A DNA stretch of 5,134 nt. Origin: CAZDDW01 sp964480695 (lineage in GTDB: Bacteria; Patescibacteriota; Patescibacteriia; UBA9934; CAZDDW01). Shown here in pieces: positions 1 through 5,134 of the stretch; position 1 is the stretch's first letter, and every line of letters begins with the position of its first letter. The translations under genes and the position numbers were made by a program. The notes beneath the pieces are model-generated. The model had not been told where the DNA came from, made no database searches, and saw only the letters and a list, made by a program, of their open reading frames with translations. The stretch spans positions 1 to 5,134 of the forward strand of contig CAYZPO010000067.1 of assembly GCA_964480695.1 (NCBI GenBank), written 5' to 3'.

Positions 1-658
1 GACTGGATAGAGTTCGTAGATGTAAGGCTCCAGCACTTGTAGACAAGGTGTTAGCAGCCTGAGCCAGGTTTTCTGAAGCCTCAACTTCACCTTGAGCTTT
101 GATAACAACAGCCCGACGTTCACGTTCTGCTTCGGCTTGCTTAGCAATCGTTCGTTTCATTTCTTCTGGAAGAGTAACGTCTTTCAGTTCAACGTTCTCA
201 ACGTCGATGCCCCAAGGATCAGTCAGGTTATCTACAATTTCACGAATTCGCTTAGCAGCTTGGTCGCGATTAGAAAGCAGTTCATCAAGTGATAGCTCAC
301 CACAAATATTTCGCATTGTTGTTTGGGCCAACTGCGAAACAGCGTGTCGATAATTTTCAACCTCGATCACAGCCTTACCAGCGTCCTTGACCTTGTAATA
401 GATCACAGCGTTGATGCGAGCGGATACATTATCTTTGGTGATCGCTTCCTGATCAGGAACGTCAACAGCCTTAACTCGAATGTCAACTTTCTTGTAGGAA
501 TAAAAAATAGGAATCACTAAACGCCATCCTGGCTCCATGATCCCCATAAACTTACCCAACCGGAATTTAACTCCGCGCTGGTACTGATTGATCTGCTTGA
601 TACTGGCCAAGATCACAACCAGGATAAAAACGATAATCGGCATTAGGGCTTCAAACAT
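1..658 (-). CDS. Slipin / stomatin-like SPFH (Band 7) membrane protein, C-terminus cut by window edge
   Basis: The reverse strand reads open from an ATG at 658 to the left edge, giving 219 codons and no stop. Residues about 6-20 form one hydrophobic N-terminal anchor. An SPFH domain follows: QYQRGVKFRLGK (25-36), EPGWRLVIP (42-50), ITKDNV (73-78) and YRHAVSQLAQTTMRN (103-117). Next come DPWGI (147-151) and the signature LKDVTLPEEM (158-167), then a charged helix starting KQAEAERERRAVVI (173-186), typical of the oligomerising coiled coil of slipins. Known slipins are membrane-anchored oligomeric scaffolds, often paired with an NfeD protein. No NfeD gene is visible, but the downstream side lies outside the window. 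About 30-60 residues are probably missing. The ATG at 658 is chosen because it leaves a short cytoplasmic end before the anchor; Met6 is an alternative. No Shine-Dalgarno precedes it. The gene is divergent from mnmA. Family assignment is firm; substrate and partners are unknown. Confidence 0.93.
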   Translation of the reverse strand, partial: MFEALMPIIVFILVVILASIKQINQYQRGVKFRLGKFMGIMEPGWRLVIPIFYSYKKVDIRVKAVDVPDQEAITKDNVSARINAVIYYKVKDAGKAVIEVENYRHAVSQLAQTTMRNICGELSLDELLSNRDQAAKRIREIVDNLTDPWGIDVENVELKDVTLPEEMKRTIAKQAEAERERRAVVIKAQGEVEASENLAQAANTLSTSAGALHLRTLSS

Positions 659-686
659 ATTTTTAGGTTAATAATTGAATAAATCC

Positions 687-716
687 ATCTTAGCACTTAA
701 GCTTGATTTTAGGCAA
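687..716 (-). promoter_or_regulatory. Candidate promoter of the slipin gene (extended -10)
   Basis: Read on the minus strand: a -35-like TTGCCT (711-716), an 18-bp spacer, and -10 TAAGAT (687-692) preceded by TGC (693-695), an extended -10 element. Transcription would start near 680 and leave a leader of roughly 20-25 bases before the ATG at 658. The leader is AT-rich with no Shine-Dalgarno. It shares DNA with the divergent mnmA promoter. Inferred from consensus matching only. Confidence 0.4.
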
Positions 717-731
717 GAATAATGCTAGTAT
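703..731 (+). promoter_or_regulatory. Candidate promoter of the mnmA operon (extended -10, near-leaderless)
   Basis: A -35-like TTGATT (703-708), a 17-bp spacer, and -10 TAGTAT (726-731) preceded by TGC (723-725) as an extended -10. The expected start of transcription is at about 737-741. The mnmA ATG begins at 741, so the mRNA would have a leader of 0-4 bases. This agrees with the absence of any Shine-Dalgarno upstream of mnmA. The -35 lies inside the spacer of the divergent slipin promoter. No operator palindrome was found. Inferred from consensus matching only. Confidence 0.45.
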
Positions 732-740
732 CAGCTCACT

Positions 741-1775
741 ATGCCCAAGAAACGCGTATTAGTAGGAATGTCTGGAGGGGTCGACTCATCTGTGTCGGCA
801 GCTTTATTGTTGGAGCAGGGTTACGAGGTGATCGGTGGTTTTATGAAGAACTGGAGTGATTGTGACTGGCGTGAGGATCGGCGGGATGCTATGCGCGTGG
901 CTGCTAAGCTGGGGGTTGAGTTTTATACGTTTGATTTTGAGAAACAGTATCGCGATCAGGTGGTGGAATACATGTATCGCGAGTATCAGGCCGGCCGGAC
1001 TCCTAACCCTGACGTAATGTGCAATAAGTGTGTTAAGTTTGATCTGTTTTTGAAAGAAGCCGATCGGTTAAAGTGCGACTACATCGCTACTGGACACTAT
1101 ACTCGCACTGACGGTGAACGTATTTACGCTGGCAAGGACCCGAATAAAGATCAGAGCTATTTTCTCTGGGCCATTGATCCAGCGGTCTTGCCTCGCGTTC
1201 TGTTTCCAATCGGTGACATGCTCAAACCTGAGGTTCGAGCCAAGGCCGAGGAATTGGGTCTGAGCACGGCAAAGAAAAAAGATTCCCAAGGAATCTGTTT
1301 TATTGGTGAAGTCGACCTGGTTCAGTTTCTGAAAGAACGGATCAAACCAGATCCAGGCAAGATTGTTGATACTGAGGGGCGTGAACTTGGTCAACACGAG
1401 GGGCTGGCCTACTATACGATCGGTCAGCGCCATGGCCTTGATGTTGGTGGCGGAACCCCGTATTATGTGGTAGAGAAGCGACAGGATACAAAGGAGCTGG
1501 TAGTGTCGAGTAATTACCATCCAGAGTTGTATAAGAGCAAGCTTGAAGTCGCGGATTTAAATTGGTTCAATGACAGGCTCACGCCTGTCAGTCCTCAGAA
1601 GTGTAAAGCCAGAATAAGATATCGTCAGCCATTGCAAGACTGTATGATTTCGAGGAATGACAAGCGTAAGCTTGTCACCGTTAAGTTCACCGAACCCCAG
1701 CGAGCAGTTACGTCAGGTCAGTCGATTGTTTTTTATCAAAACGAAGAAATGCTCGGTGGTGGAATAATCAAATAA
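741..1775 (+). CDS. mnmA: tRNA-specific 2-thiouridylase MnmA
   Basis: MnmA adenylates U34 of tRNA Lys, Glu and Gln and replaces its 2-oxygen with sulfur, producing s2U34 in the cytoplasm. The 344-residue protein is close to full family length (E. coli 368). The N-terminal PP-loop is GMSGGVDSS (9-17). GRTPNPDVMCNKCVKF (85-100) holds the active-site Asp91 and Cys94. ATGHY is at 116-120. KDSQGICFIGE (180-190) holds the second catalytic Cys186. D91/C94/C186 match E. coli D99/C102/C199. The C-terminal beta-barrel includes YTIGQRHGL and ends in LGGGIIK. An extra cysteine, Cys97, makes a CxxC at the first catalytic site, where E. coli has Glu in CNKE. The C-terminal domain carries two matching hairpin sequences in its DNA (residues about 277-284 and 306-313). 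The ATG at 741 puts the PP-loop at the usual distance and has no Shine-Dalgarno; the transcript may be leaderless. First gene of a probable three-gene operon, 17 bp before the next gene. Confidence 0.97.
   Translation: MPKKRVLVGMSGGVDSSVSAALLLEQGYEVIGGFMKNWSDCDWREDRRDAMRVAAKLGVEFYTFDFEKQYRDQVVEYMYREYQAGRTPNPDVMCNKCVKFDLFLKEADRLKCDYIATGHYTRTDGERIYAGKDPNKDQSYFLWAIDPAVLPRVLFPIGDMLKPEVRAKAEELGLSTAKKKDSQGICFIGEVDLVQFLKERIKPDPGKIVDTEGRELGQHEGLAYYTIGQRHGLDVGGGTPYYVVEKRQDTKELVVSSNYHPELYKSKLEVADLNWFNDRLTPVSPQKCKARIRYRQPLQDCMISRNDKRKLVTVKFTEPQRAVTSGQSIVFYQNEEMLGGGIIK
1571..1590. repeat. Palindromic hairpin A inside mnmA
   Basis: A perfect 8-bp inverted repeat, TGACAGGC (1571-1578) and GCCTGTCA (1583-1590), around a four-base loop TCAC. 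It is preceded by AA and lies in frame in a variable loop of the MnmA C-terminal domain, encoding part of NDRLTPVS. Its arms differ at one position from those of hairpin B, 87 bp (29 codons) further on, so the two sit in the same codon phase. No T-run follows, so it is not an intrinsic terminator. Confidence 0.7.
1658..1677. repeat. Palindromic hairpin B inside mnmA
   Basis: A perfect 8-bp inverted repeat, TGACAAGC (1658-1665) and GCTTGTCA (1670-1677), around a four-base loop GTAA. With hairpin A it fits the consensus TGACARGC-N4-GCYTGTCA. The single arm difference is compensated on the other arm (G:C in A, A:T in B), so pairing is kept. It encodes part of NDKRKLVT. Both copies begin after AA and read Asn-Asp at the start. 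Confidence 0.7.
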
Positions 1776-1792
1776 ATTAAACCAAAAGAAAT

Positions 1793-2770
1793 ATGTTCAA
1801 AATAATTGATCCATTAATCCGGAAGACAATTTTACGCAATTTTTTTAAGATTGATCTTAGTACCTTAGAACGAGACATTGCTGATGAGTCTGTGGTTAAG
1901 AAATATTCTCGCAGTGTTCGTAATGCTTTGATTTTAGTAATTCTGGCTATTCCACCAATCTTGTTCCTTGATTACGGAACTTTGGTCTCGGTTTTGATTC
2001 CGATCACTATGGTTTCTGGTACGGCTTGGTTCGCTATCTCACTGGCTAGTGTGAAAAAGAAATTTGAGAACTTTGGTTTGGAGCTGACGATCAATATGTT
2101 TAATAGTTTTGTAGCTTCACTAGCCTTGTTGCTCCTTCTGACCTTGTTCTCTTTGAACCAGGATCTCTTCATGCCAGCAATTGCTTGGGGTGCTCAGTAT
2201 CCTTGGTTGCAACTGGTGTCTGGTTTACTTGGGACTTTCGTGGTCTTAAAGATCGTTTACGACATGTTTGCTGGATCTCTTCGCTACGATGTGAATGACG
2301 CCATGCTTACCGGTCAGAGTGAGGCTGCTGAATTATTCTTTAAGAAGTCACTATCTTTCCTTCATGCTTCAGCAGAGAATTTGCGGGCAGGAAAAGGTCT
2401 TGAAGTGGCCAACTATTATATAGGTGTCTCTTTCTTTGAAATTTTTACATTTATCAAAAAATATACTGATGATAAGAATTTTCAGGTGGCCTTAGAAAAA
2501 GCTTTGAAACTTAAACATAAGCCTGGAATGTCCCAGGATGAAGCAGATAAAATCAGCCTAGACCTAATCAAAGTCTTTATTCAAAAGTGTAATAATGTTA
2601 GTGATGAGAAGGCTAAGAAAAGTTTTGAGAATATTAAAGATGAACTTGATTCATTGTCTTGCGACCGGTGCGAAAGTCAACCTATGGTCGACACCCGCTT
2701 CTCAATTATTTTTGAAGAGATTGCAGAGATGTTAGAAACCCAAGGTGAGAGCTTGTTTAATAAGAGATAA
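1793..2770 (+). CDS. Unrecognised four-TM membrane protein with a soluble helical C-terminal domain
   Basis: I do not recognise this 325-residue protein. Residues 1-44 are basic, amphipathic and mixed-charge. Four hydrophobic segments follow, at about 45-59, 63-87, 103-121 and 138-156. Positive charges before TM1 (K36, K37, R40, R43), after TM2 (K88-K90) and around TM4 (K153, R164) suggest that both ends are cytoplasmic. Residues about 165-325 are hydrophilic and look all-helical, with no signature I know. Near the end is a lone CxxC (C290, C293, in SCDRCES) followed by an acidic helix, EEIAEMLETQGE. The ATG at 1793 lies 17 bp after mnmA, behind a purine-rich AAAAGAAAT that is at best a weak ribosome site. 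The TAA at 2768-2770 abuts the lepA ATG directly, so translation of the two is probably coupled. Codon use resembles the neighbours, with no sign of transfer. Transport, scaffolding or translation-linked roles are all possible; none is supported by a motif. Confidence 0.85.
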   Translation: MFKIIDPLIRKTILRNFFKIDLSTLERDIADESVVKKYSRSVRNALILVILAIPPILFLDYGTLVSVLIPITMVSGTAWFAISLASVKKKFENFGLELTINMFNSFVASLALLLLLTLFSLNQDLFMPAIAWGAQYPWLQLVSGLLGTFVVLKIVYDMFAGSLRYDVNDAMLTGQSEAAELFFKKSLSFLHASAENLRAGKGLEVANYYIGVSFFEIFTFIKKYTDDKNFQVALEKALKLKHKPGMSQDEADKISLDLIKVFIQKCNNVSDEKAKKSFENIKDELDSLSCDRCESQPMVDTRFSIIFEEIAEMLETQGESLFNKR

Positions 2771-4555
2771 ATGTTAGATCAAAACAAAATTAGAAACTTT
2801 TGCATTATTGCGCATATTGATCACGGTAAGTCTACGCTGGCTGACCGGATGTTGGAGCTGACCGGAACCGTAGAAAAGCGGAAGATGAAGAAGCAGTTAT
2901 TGGACTCGATGGAGCTGGAGCAGGAAAAGGGGATTACGATTAAGCTCGCTCCCGCGCGGATGAACTATAAAGATAATGTATTGAACCTGATCGATACTCC
3001 AGGGCATGTAGACTTTAACTATGAAGTGTCGCGTTCACTCGCAGCAGTCGAGGGTGCGATTCTTCTTGTTGATGCAACGCAAGGAGTTCAGGCCCAAACA
3101 ATTGGTAACCTTTACTTGGCTTTGGAACAGGATTTAAAAATAATTCCTGTGCTCAACAAAATTGATCTTCCAGCTGCGGATGTTGAGACTCGAACACAGG
3201 AATTGATCAGCCTGATTGGGTGCGATGCCAGTGAGGTGCTCACAGTGTCAGCCAAGACTGGTGAAGGTGTTGAAGAGTTGCTCGACGCTGTGATTGAACG
3301 AATTCCAGCACCAACCGGCTCAGCTGATGCTCCAGCACGGGCTATGGTTTTTGATTCTTTCTACGACGAGTACAAAGGTGTGGTTGCTTACGTCCGGGTG
3401 GTTGATGGAATGTTCAAGCCTGGAAATAAGTTGCGTATGCTGGCTTCAAAGGTTGAAAGCGAGATTCTGGATGTTGGACATTTGACCCCGGATTTTGCTT
3501 CAGACAAAGAACTTGAAACAGGGCAGATTGGGTACATTGTTTCTGGACAGAAAGAGATTGAAGGTATCAGAGTCGGAGACACTATGTCTGTGGCTGATGT
3601 CAAAGCCGAGCCGTTGGCTGGATACAAGGAAGTTAAACCAATGGTCTTTGCCGGGATTTTTCCTAAAGAGGGTTCTGAATATAATCGAATGCGTGATGCC
3701 ATGGGTAAGCTCAAACTGTCTGACGCTGCGTTAACATACGAGCCAGAACAATCAACAGCTCTTGGTTTTGGTTTGCGTTGTGGGTTCCTCGGAATGCTAC
3801 ATCTGGAGATTATTAAAGAACGTTTGTCTCGTGAGTTTAACCTAGAGTTAGTCGTGACTGTACCGTCTGTAGCCTATCAGGTGACCAAGACGGACAATGA
3901 AACCTTAACTATCAAGAGCCCAGCAGAATTACCCGAACGGACATTTATCGATCATATTGATGAGCCTTGGGTCAAAGCTGATGTAGTTACACCGTCGGCC
4001 TATGTTGGAGCTGTGATGGAACTGTGTCAGGACAAGCACGCAATTTATCAGAACACAGAATATTTGGAAGGTGACCGGGTGATCTTGCATTACGAAATGC
4101 CACTGGCCTCGGTCATCGTTGATTTTTACGACAAACTAAAAAGTGTAACTGCTGGTTACGCTTCGTTGAACTACGAGATCACTGACTATCGTTTCGCTGA
4201 CGTGGTCAAGATGGATATCCTGGTGGCTGAGGAACCAGTTGAGGCCTTGTCTTCTTTGGTTTATAAAGATGAAGCTCATGATGTAGGGAAGGCGATTGTG
4301 AAAACTTTGAAAGAAGAGATTCCGAAAAAGATGTTCGTCATCAAACTCCAAGCCGCAGTCGGCGGCACGATCGTTGCTGGCGAACGTATTTCCGCCATGC
4401 GCAAAGACGTGACCGCGAAACTCTACGGCGGAGACGTCACCCGAAAGCGTAAGCTACTCGAGAAGCAAAAGAAGGGTAAAGCCAAAATGATGGCTATGGG
4501 GAAGGGAAAAGTCGATATCCCAACTGATGCTTATTTGAAAGTATTGAAACGCTAG
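2771..4555 (+). CDS. lepA: Elongation factor 4 (LepA), ribosome-associated GTPase
   Basis: LepA is a translational GTPase related to EF-G. It binds the ribosome and has been linked to back-translocation and to 30S maturation. The 594-residue protein is full length. GTPase motifs: G1 AHIDHGKST (14-22), G2 in GITIKL (54-59), G3 DTPGHVDF (75-82, with His79 in the catalytic position), G4 NKID (129-132) and G5 SAKTG (160-164). Domain II includes FDSFYDEYKGVVAYVRV. Domain III contains EPEQSTALGFGLRCGFLGMLH. The LepA-specific C-terminal domain shows MRKDVTAKLYGGDVTRKRK and ends in VLKR. The start is fixed by the family pattern IRNFxIIAHIDHGKS a few residues in. It follows the upstream TAA with no gap and only a weak AAGAGA before it, suggesting translational coupling. 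Positions 4351-4440 are unusually GC-rich (56 of 90 bases by my count) and rich in C-ending codons compared with the rest of the gene. All key residues are intact. Confidence 0.98.
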   Translation: MLDQNKIRNFCIIAHIDHGKSTLADRMLELTGTVEKRKMKKQLLDSMELEQEKGITIKLAPARMNYKDNVLNLIDTPGHVDFNYEVSRSLAAVEGAILLVDATQGVQAQTIGNLYLALEQDLKIIPVLNKIDLPAADVETRTQELISLIGCDASEVLTVSAKTGEGVEELLDAVIERIPAPTGSADAPARAMVFDSFYDEYKGVVAYVRVVDGMFKPGNKLRMLASKVESEILDVGHLTPDFASDKELETGQIGYIVSGQKEIEGIRVGDTMSVADVKAEPLAGYKEVKPMVFAGIFPKEGSEYNRMRDAMGKLKLSDAALTYEPEQSTALGFGLRCGFLGMLHLEIIKERLSREFNLELVVTVPSVAYQVTKTDNETLTIKSPAELPERTFIDHIDEPWVKADVVTPSAYVGAVMELCQDKHAIYQNTEYLEGDRVILHYEMPLASVIVDFYDKLKSVTAGYASLNYEITDYRFADVVKMDILVAEEPVEALSSLVYKDEAHDVGKAIVKTLKEEIPKKMFVIKLQAAVGGTIVAGERISAMRKDVTAKLYGGDVTRKRKLLEKQKKGKAKMMAMGKGKVDIPTDAYLKVLKR

Positions 4556-4640
4556 GGGGTCAGGTCTTTAGGTTTTACTTTAAGCGGTATGTAAAATGGT
4601 CCGGCCGTACCAAAAGACGCACCTTTAAGCCTGAAAATTA
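4556..4640. repeat. Structured intergenic element with nested inverted repeats, possibly a REP/MITE-like remnant
   Basis: This gap after lepA is non-coding in every frame. The outermost arms are TCAGG-t-CTT-t-AGGT (4560-4573) against ACCT-tt-AAG-CCTGA (4621-4634), 12 pairs with a bulge. An alternative or inner stem is GTCTTT (4564-4569) with AAAGAC (4613-4618). It encloses hairpin TTTTAC/GTAAAA (4573-4578, 4591-4596) and hairpin TGGT/ACCA (4597-4600, 4609-4612) around a CGGCCG core, giving a three-way-junction shape. The left end GGGGTCAGGTCTTT, starting right at the lepA stop, resembles a dispersed repeat end that I remember from genomes with REP-associated tyrosine transposases; I cannot verify this. 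No T-run follows the outer stem on either strand, so it is a poor intrinsic terminator. Confidence 0.45.
4592..4597 (+). promoter_or_regulatory. Possible -10 element for the CYTH gene
   Basis: TAAAAT matches the -10 consensus at five of six positions and would start a transcript near 4604, about 42 bases before the CYTH ATG. No convincing -35 sits 16-19 bp upstream, and the hexamer lies within the structured element, so this is weak. The gene could instead be read through from lepA. Confidence 0.2.
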
Positions 4641-4645
4641 GAGAC

Positions 4646-5134
4646 ATGGGAAATAAAGATATTGAAATCGAAATAAAGCTTCCGTTAAATAACCCAGATG
4701 AGGTTAAAGAGTTTTTGAATGAAAAGGCTAAGCTGGTGGCTGAGAATGTTTATCAGAAAGATGTCTACTATGTTCCAGTGCACCGTGACTTCTTGGGTGT
4801 AAAATATCCTTTCGAGTGGTTAAGGCTGAGAGAGTCGCCTAAAGGGATGTTTATTACCTACAAGCACTTCTTTCCTGAGAACGCCAAGGAGACTGATTAC
4901 TGTGATGAGTTTGAGGCTAAGATCGATAACTTTGGGGCCATGCAGAAAATGTTTGCTAGTCTCGACTTCAAAGAAGCTGTGGTGGTTGAAAAAACAAGAA
5001 CGATGTGGTTGTATCAAAAAACAGAGATTGTCATTGACGAAGTTAAGGACTTAGGGTTTTATATAGAACTTGAGGCCACTGAACATTTTGAAAATCCTCA
5101 AGACGGTAAGTCCTATTTATATCAAGTTTTAAAA
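4646..5134 (+). CDS. CYTH-domain protein (CyaB class IV adenylate cyclase / thiamine triphosphatase type), C-terminus cut by window edge
   Basis: The frame is open from ATG 4646 to the right edge, 163 codons without a stop. The family signature ExExK is E7-I-E9-I-K11. Other charged residues expected to line the triphosphate tunnel are present in order: R60 and R62 (WLRLR), K73 (TYK), E88 and E90 (EFE), K116 and R118 (EKTR), D131 and E132 (IDEV), E141 and E143 (ELE). CYTH proteins are beta-tunnel enzymes that bind triphosphate substrates with divalent metal. Members include class IV adenylate cyclase, thiamine triphosphatase and inorganic triphosphatase, and sequence alone does not separate them here. 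Family members are about 170-190 residues, so little is missing. ATG 4646 is the first usable start: an in-frame TAA stands at 4592-4594, and the signature begins seven residues in. No Shine-Dalgarno. It lies 90 bp after lepA on the same strand, separated by the structured element. Confidence 0.9.
   Translation, partial: MGNKDIEIEIKLPLNNPDEVKEFLNEKAKLVAENVYQKDVYYVPVHRDFLGVKYPFEWLRLRESPKGMFITYKHFFPENAKETDYCDEFEAKIDNFGAMQKMFASLDFKEAVVVEKTRTMWLYQKTEIVIDEVKDLGFYIELEATEHFENPQDGKSYLYQVLK

Noticed and set aside
92..520. Three overlapping plus-strand open frames of 65-84 codons
   Set aside because: They are antisense to the slipin gene, whose minus-strand translation matches the SPFH family throughout.
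948..985. Repeated GTATCGCGA within mnmA
   Set aside because: The two 9-base copies encode different peptide contexts (QYRDQ and MYREYQ) and have no palindromic or spacing logic; most likely chance.
1068..1520. A 150-codon open frame on the minus strand inside mnmA
   Set aside because: It lies fully antisense to a clear MnmA coding region, resembles no family I know, and its openness follows from mnmA codon use.
1776..1792. Terminator or separate promoter between mnmA and the membrane-protein gene
   Set aside because: The 17-bp AT-rich gap holds no hairpin and no room for a promoter; it fits simple operon spacing.
3388..3714. A 108-codon open frame on the minus strand inside lepA
   Set aside because: Antisense to well-conserved LepA domain II-III sequence, with low-complexity Ser/Thr/Pro-rich translation typical of a shadow frame.
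4556..4640. Rho-independent terminator for the lepA operon
   Set aside because: The inverted repeats are interrupted and neither strand has a T-run directly after the stem; AAAATTA follows on the plus strand.
4820..5017. A 65-codon minus-strand open frame near the right edge
   Set aside because: It is antisense to the CYTH gene, which carries the full set of family residues across this stretch.
1..5134. CRISPR array, tRNA or rRNA gene, transposase, toxin-antitoxin or defence genes
   Set aside because: I saw no direct-repeat array, no cloverleaf-type sequence and no matching protein motifs; coding and short intergenic regions account for the whole window.

Overview
The window is ordinary housekeeping chromosome, probably from an uncultivated bacterium of the Candidate Phyla Radiation (Patescibacteria). 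I infer this from the wording of the MnmA and LepA proteins (for example GITIKL-APARM in LepA and CDWREDRRDAMRVAAKLG in MnmA), from the lack of clear Shine-Dalgarno sequences at all five starts, and from tight gene packing. This is recognition from memory, not a database result. Base composition is moderate. The three visible stops are TAA, TAA and TAG, and no gene needs a recoded stop.

Layout: (1) 1-658, minus strand: the N-terminal 219 codons of a stomatin/slipin-type SPFH (Band 7) membrane protein, running off the left edge. (2) 659-740: a compact divergent intergenic region with two overlapping candidate promoters, both of extended -10 type. The rightward one would give an mRNA starting at or within a few bases of the mnmA ATG. 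(3) 741-4555, plus strand: a probable operon of mnmA (tRNA 2-thiouridylase), an unrecognised four-TM membrane protein, and lepA (elongation factor 4). The gaps are 17 bp and 0 bp. (4) 4556-4645: a non-coding gap with nested inverted repeats that resembles a mobile palindromic repeat more than a terminator. (5) 4646-5134, plus strand: a CYTH-domain protein (CyaB/thiamine-triphosphatase type), cut by the right edge.

mnmA and lepA both serve translation: one modifies the wobble uridine of tRNAs, the other is a ribosomal GTPase. The membrane protein between them has no assignable role. The observations most worth a second look are two near-identical 20-bp perfect hairpins inside mnmA in the same codon phase, the structured element after lepA, and the orphan membrane protein abutting lepA. 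I found no defence system, CRISPR array, tRNA/rRNA gene, transposase or clearly new multi-gene system.
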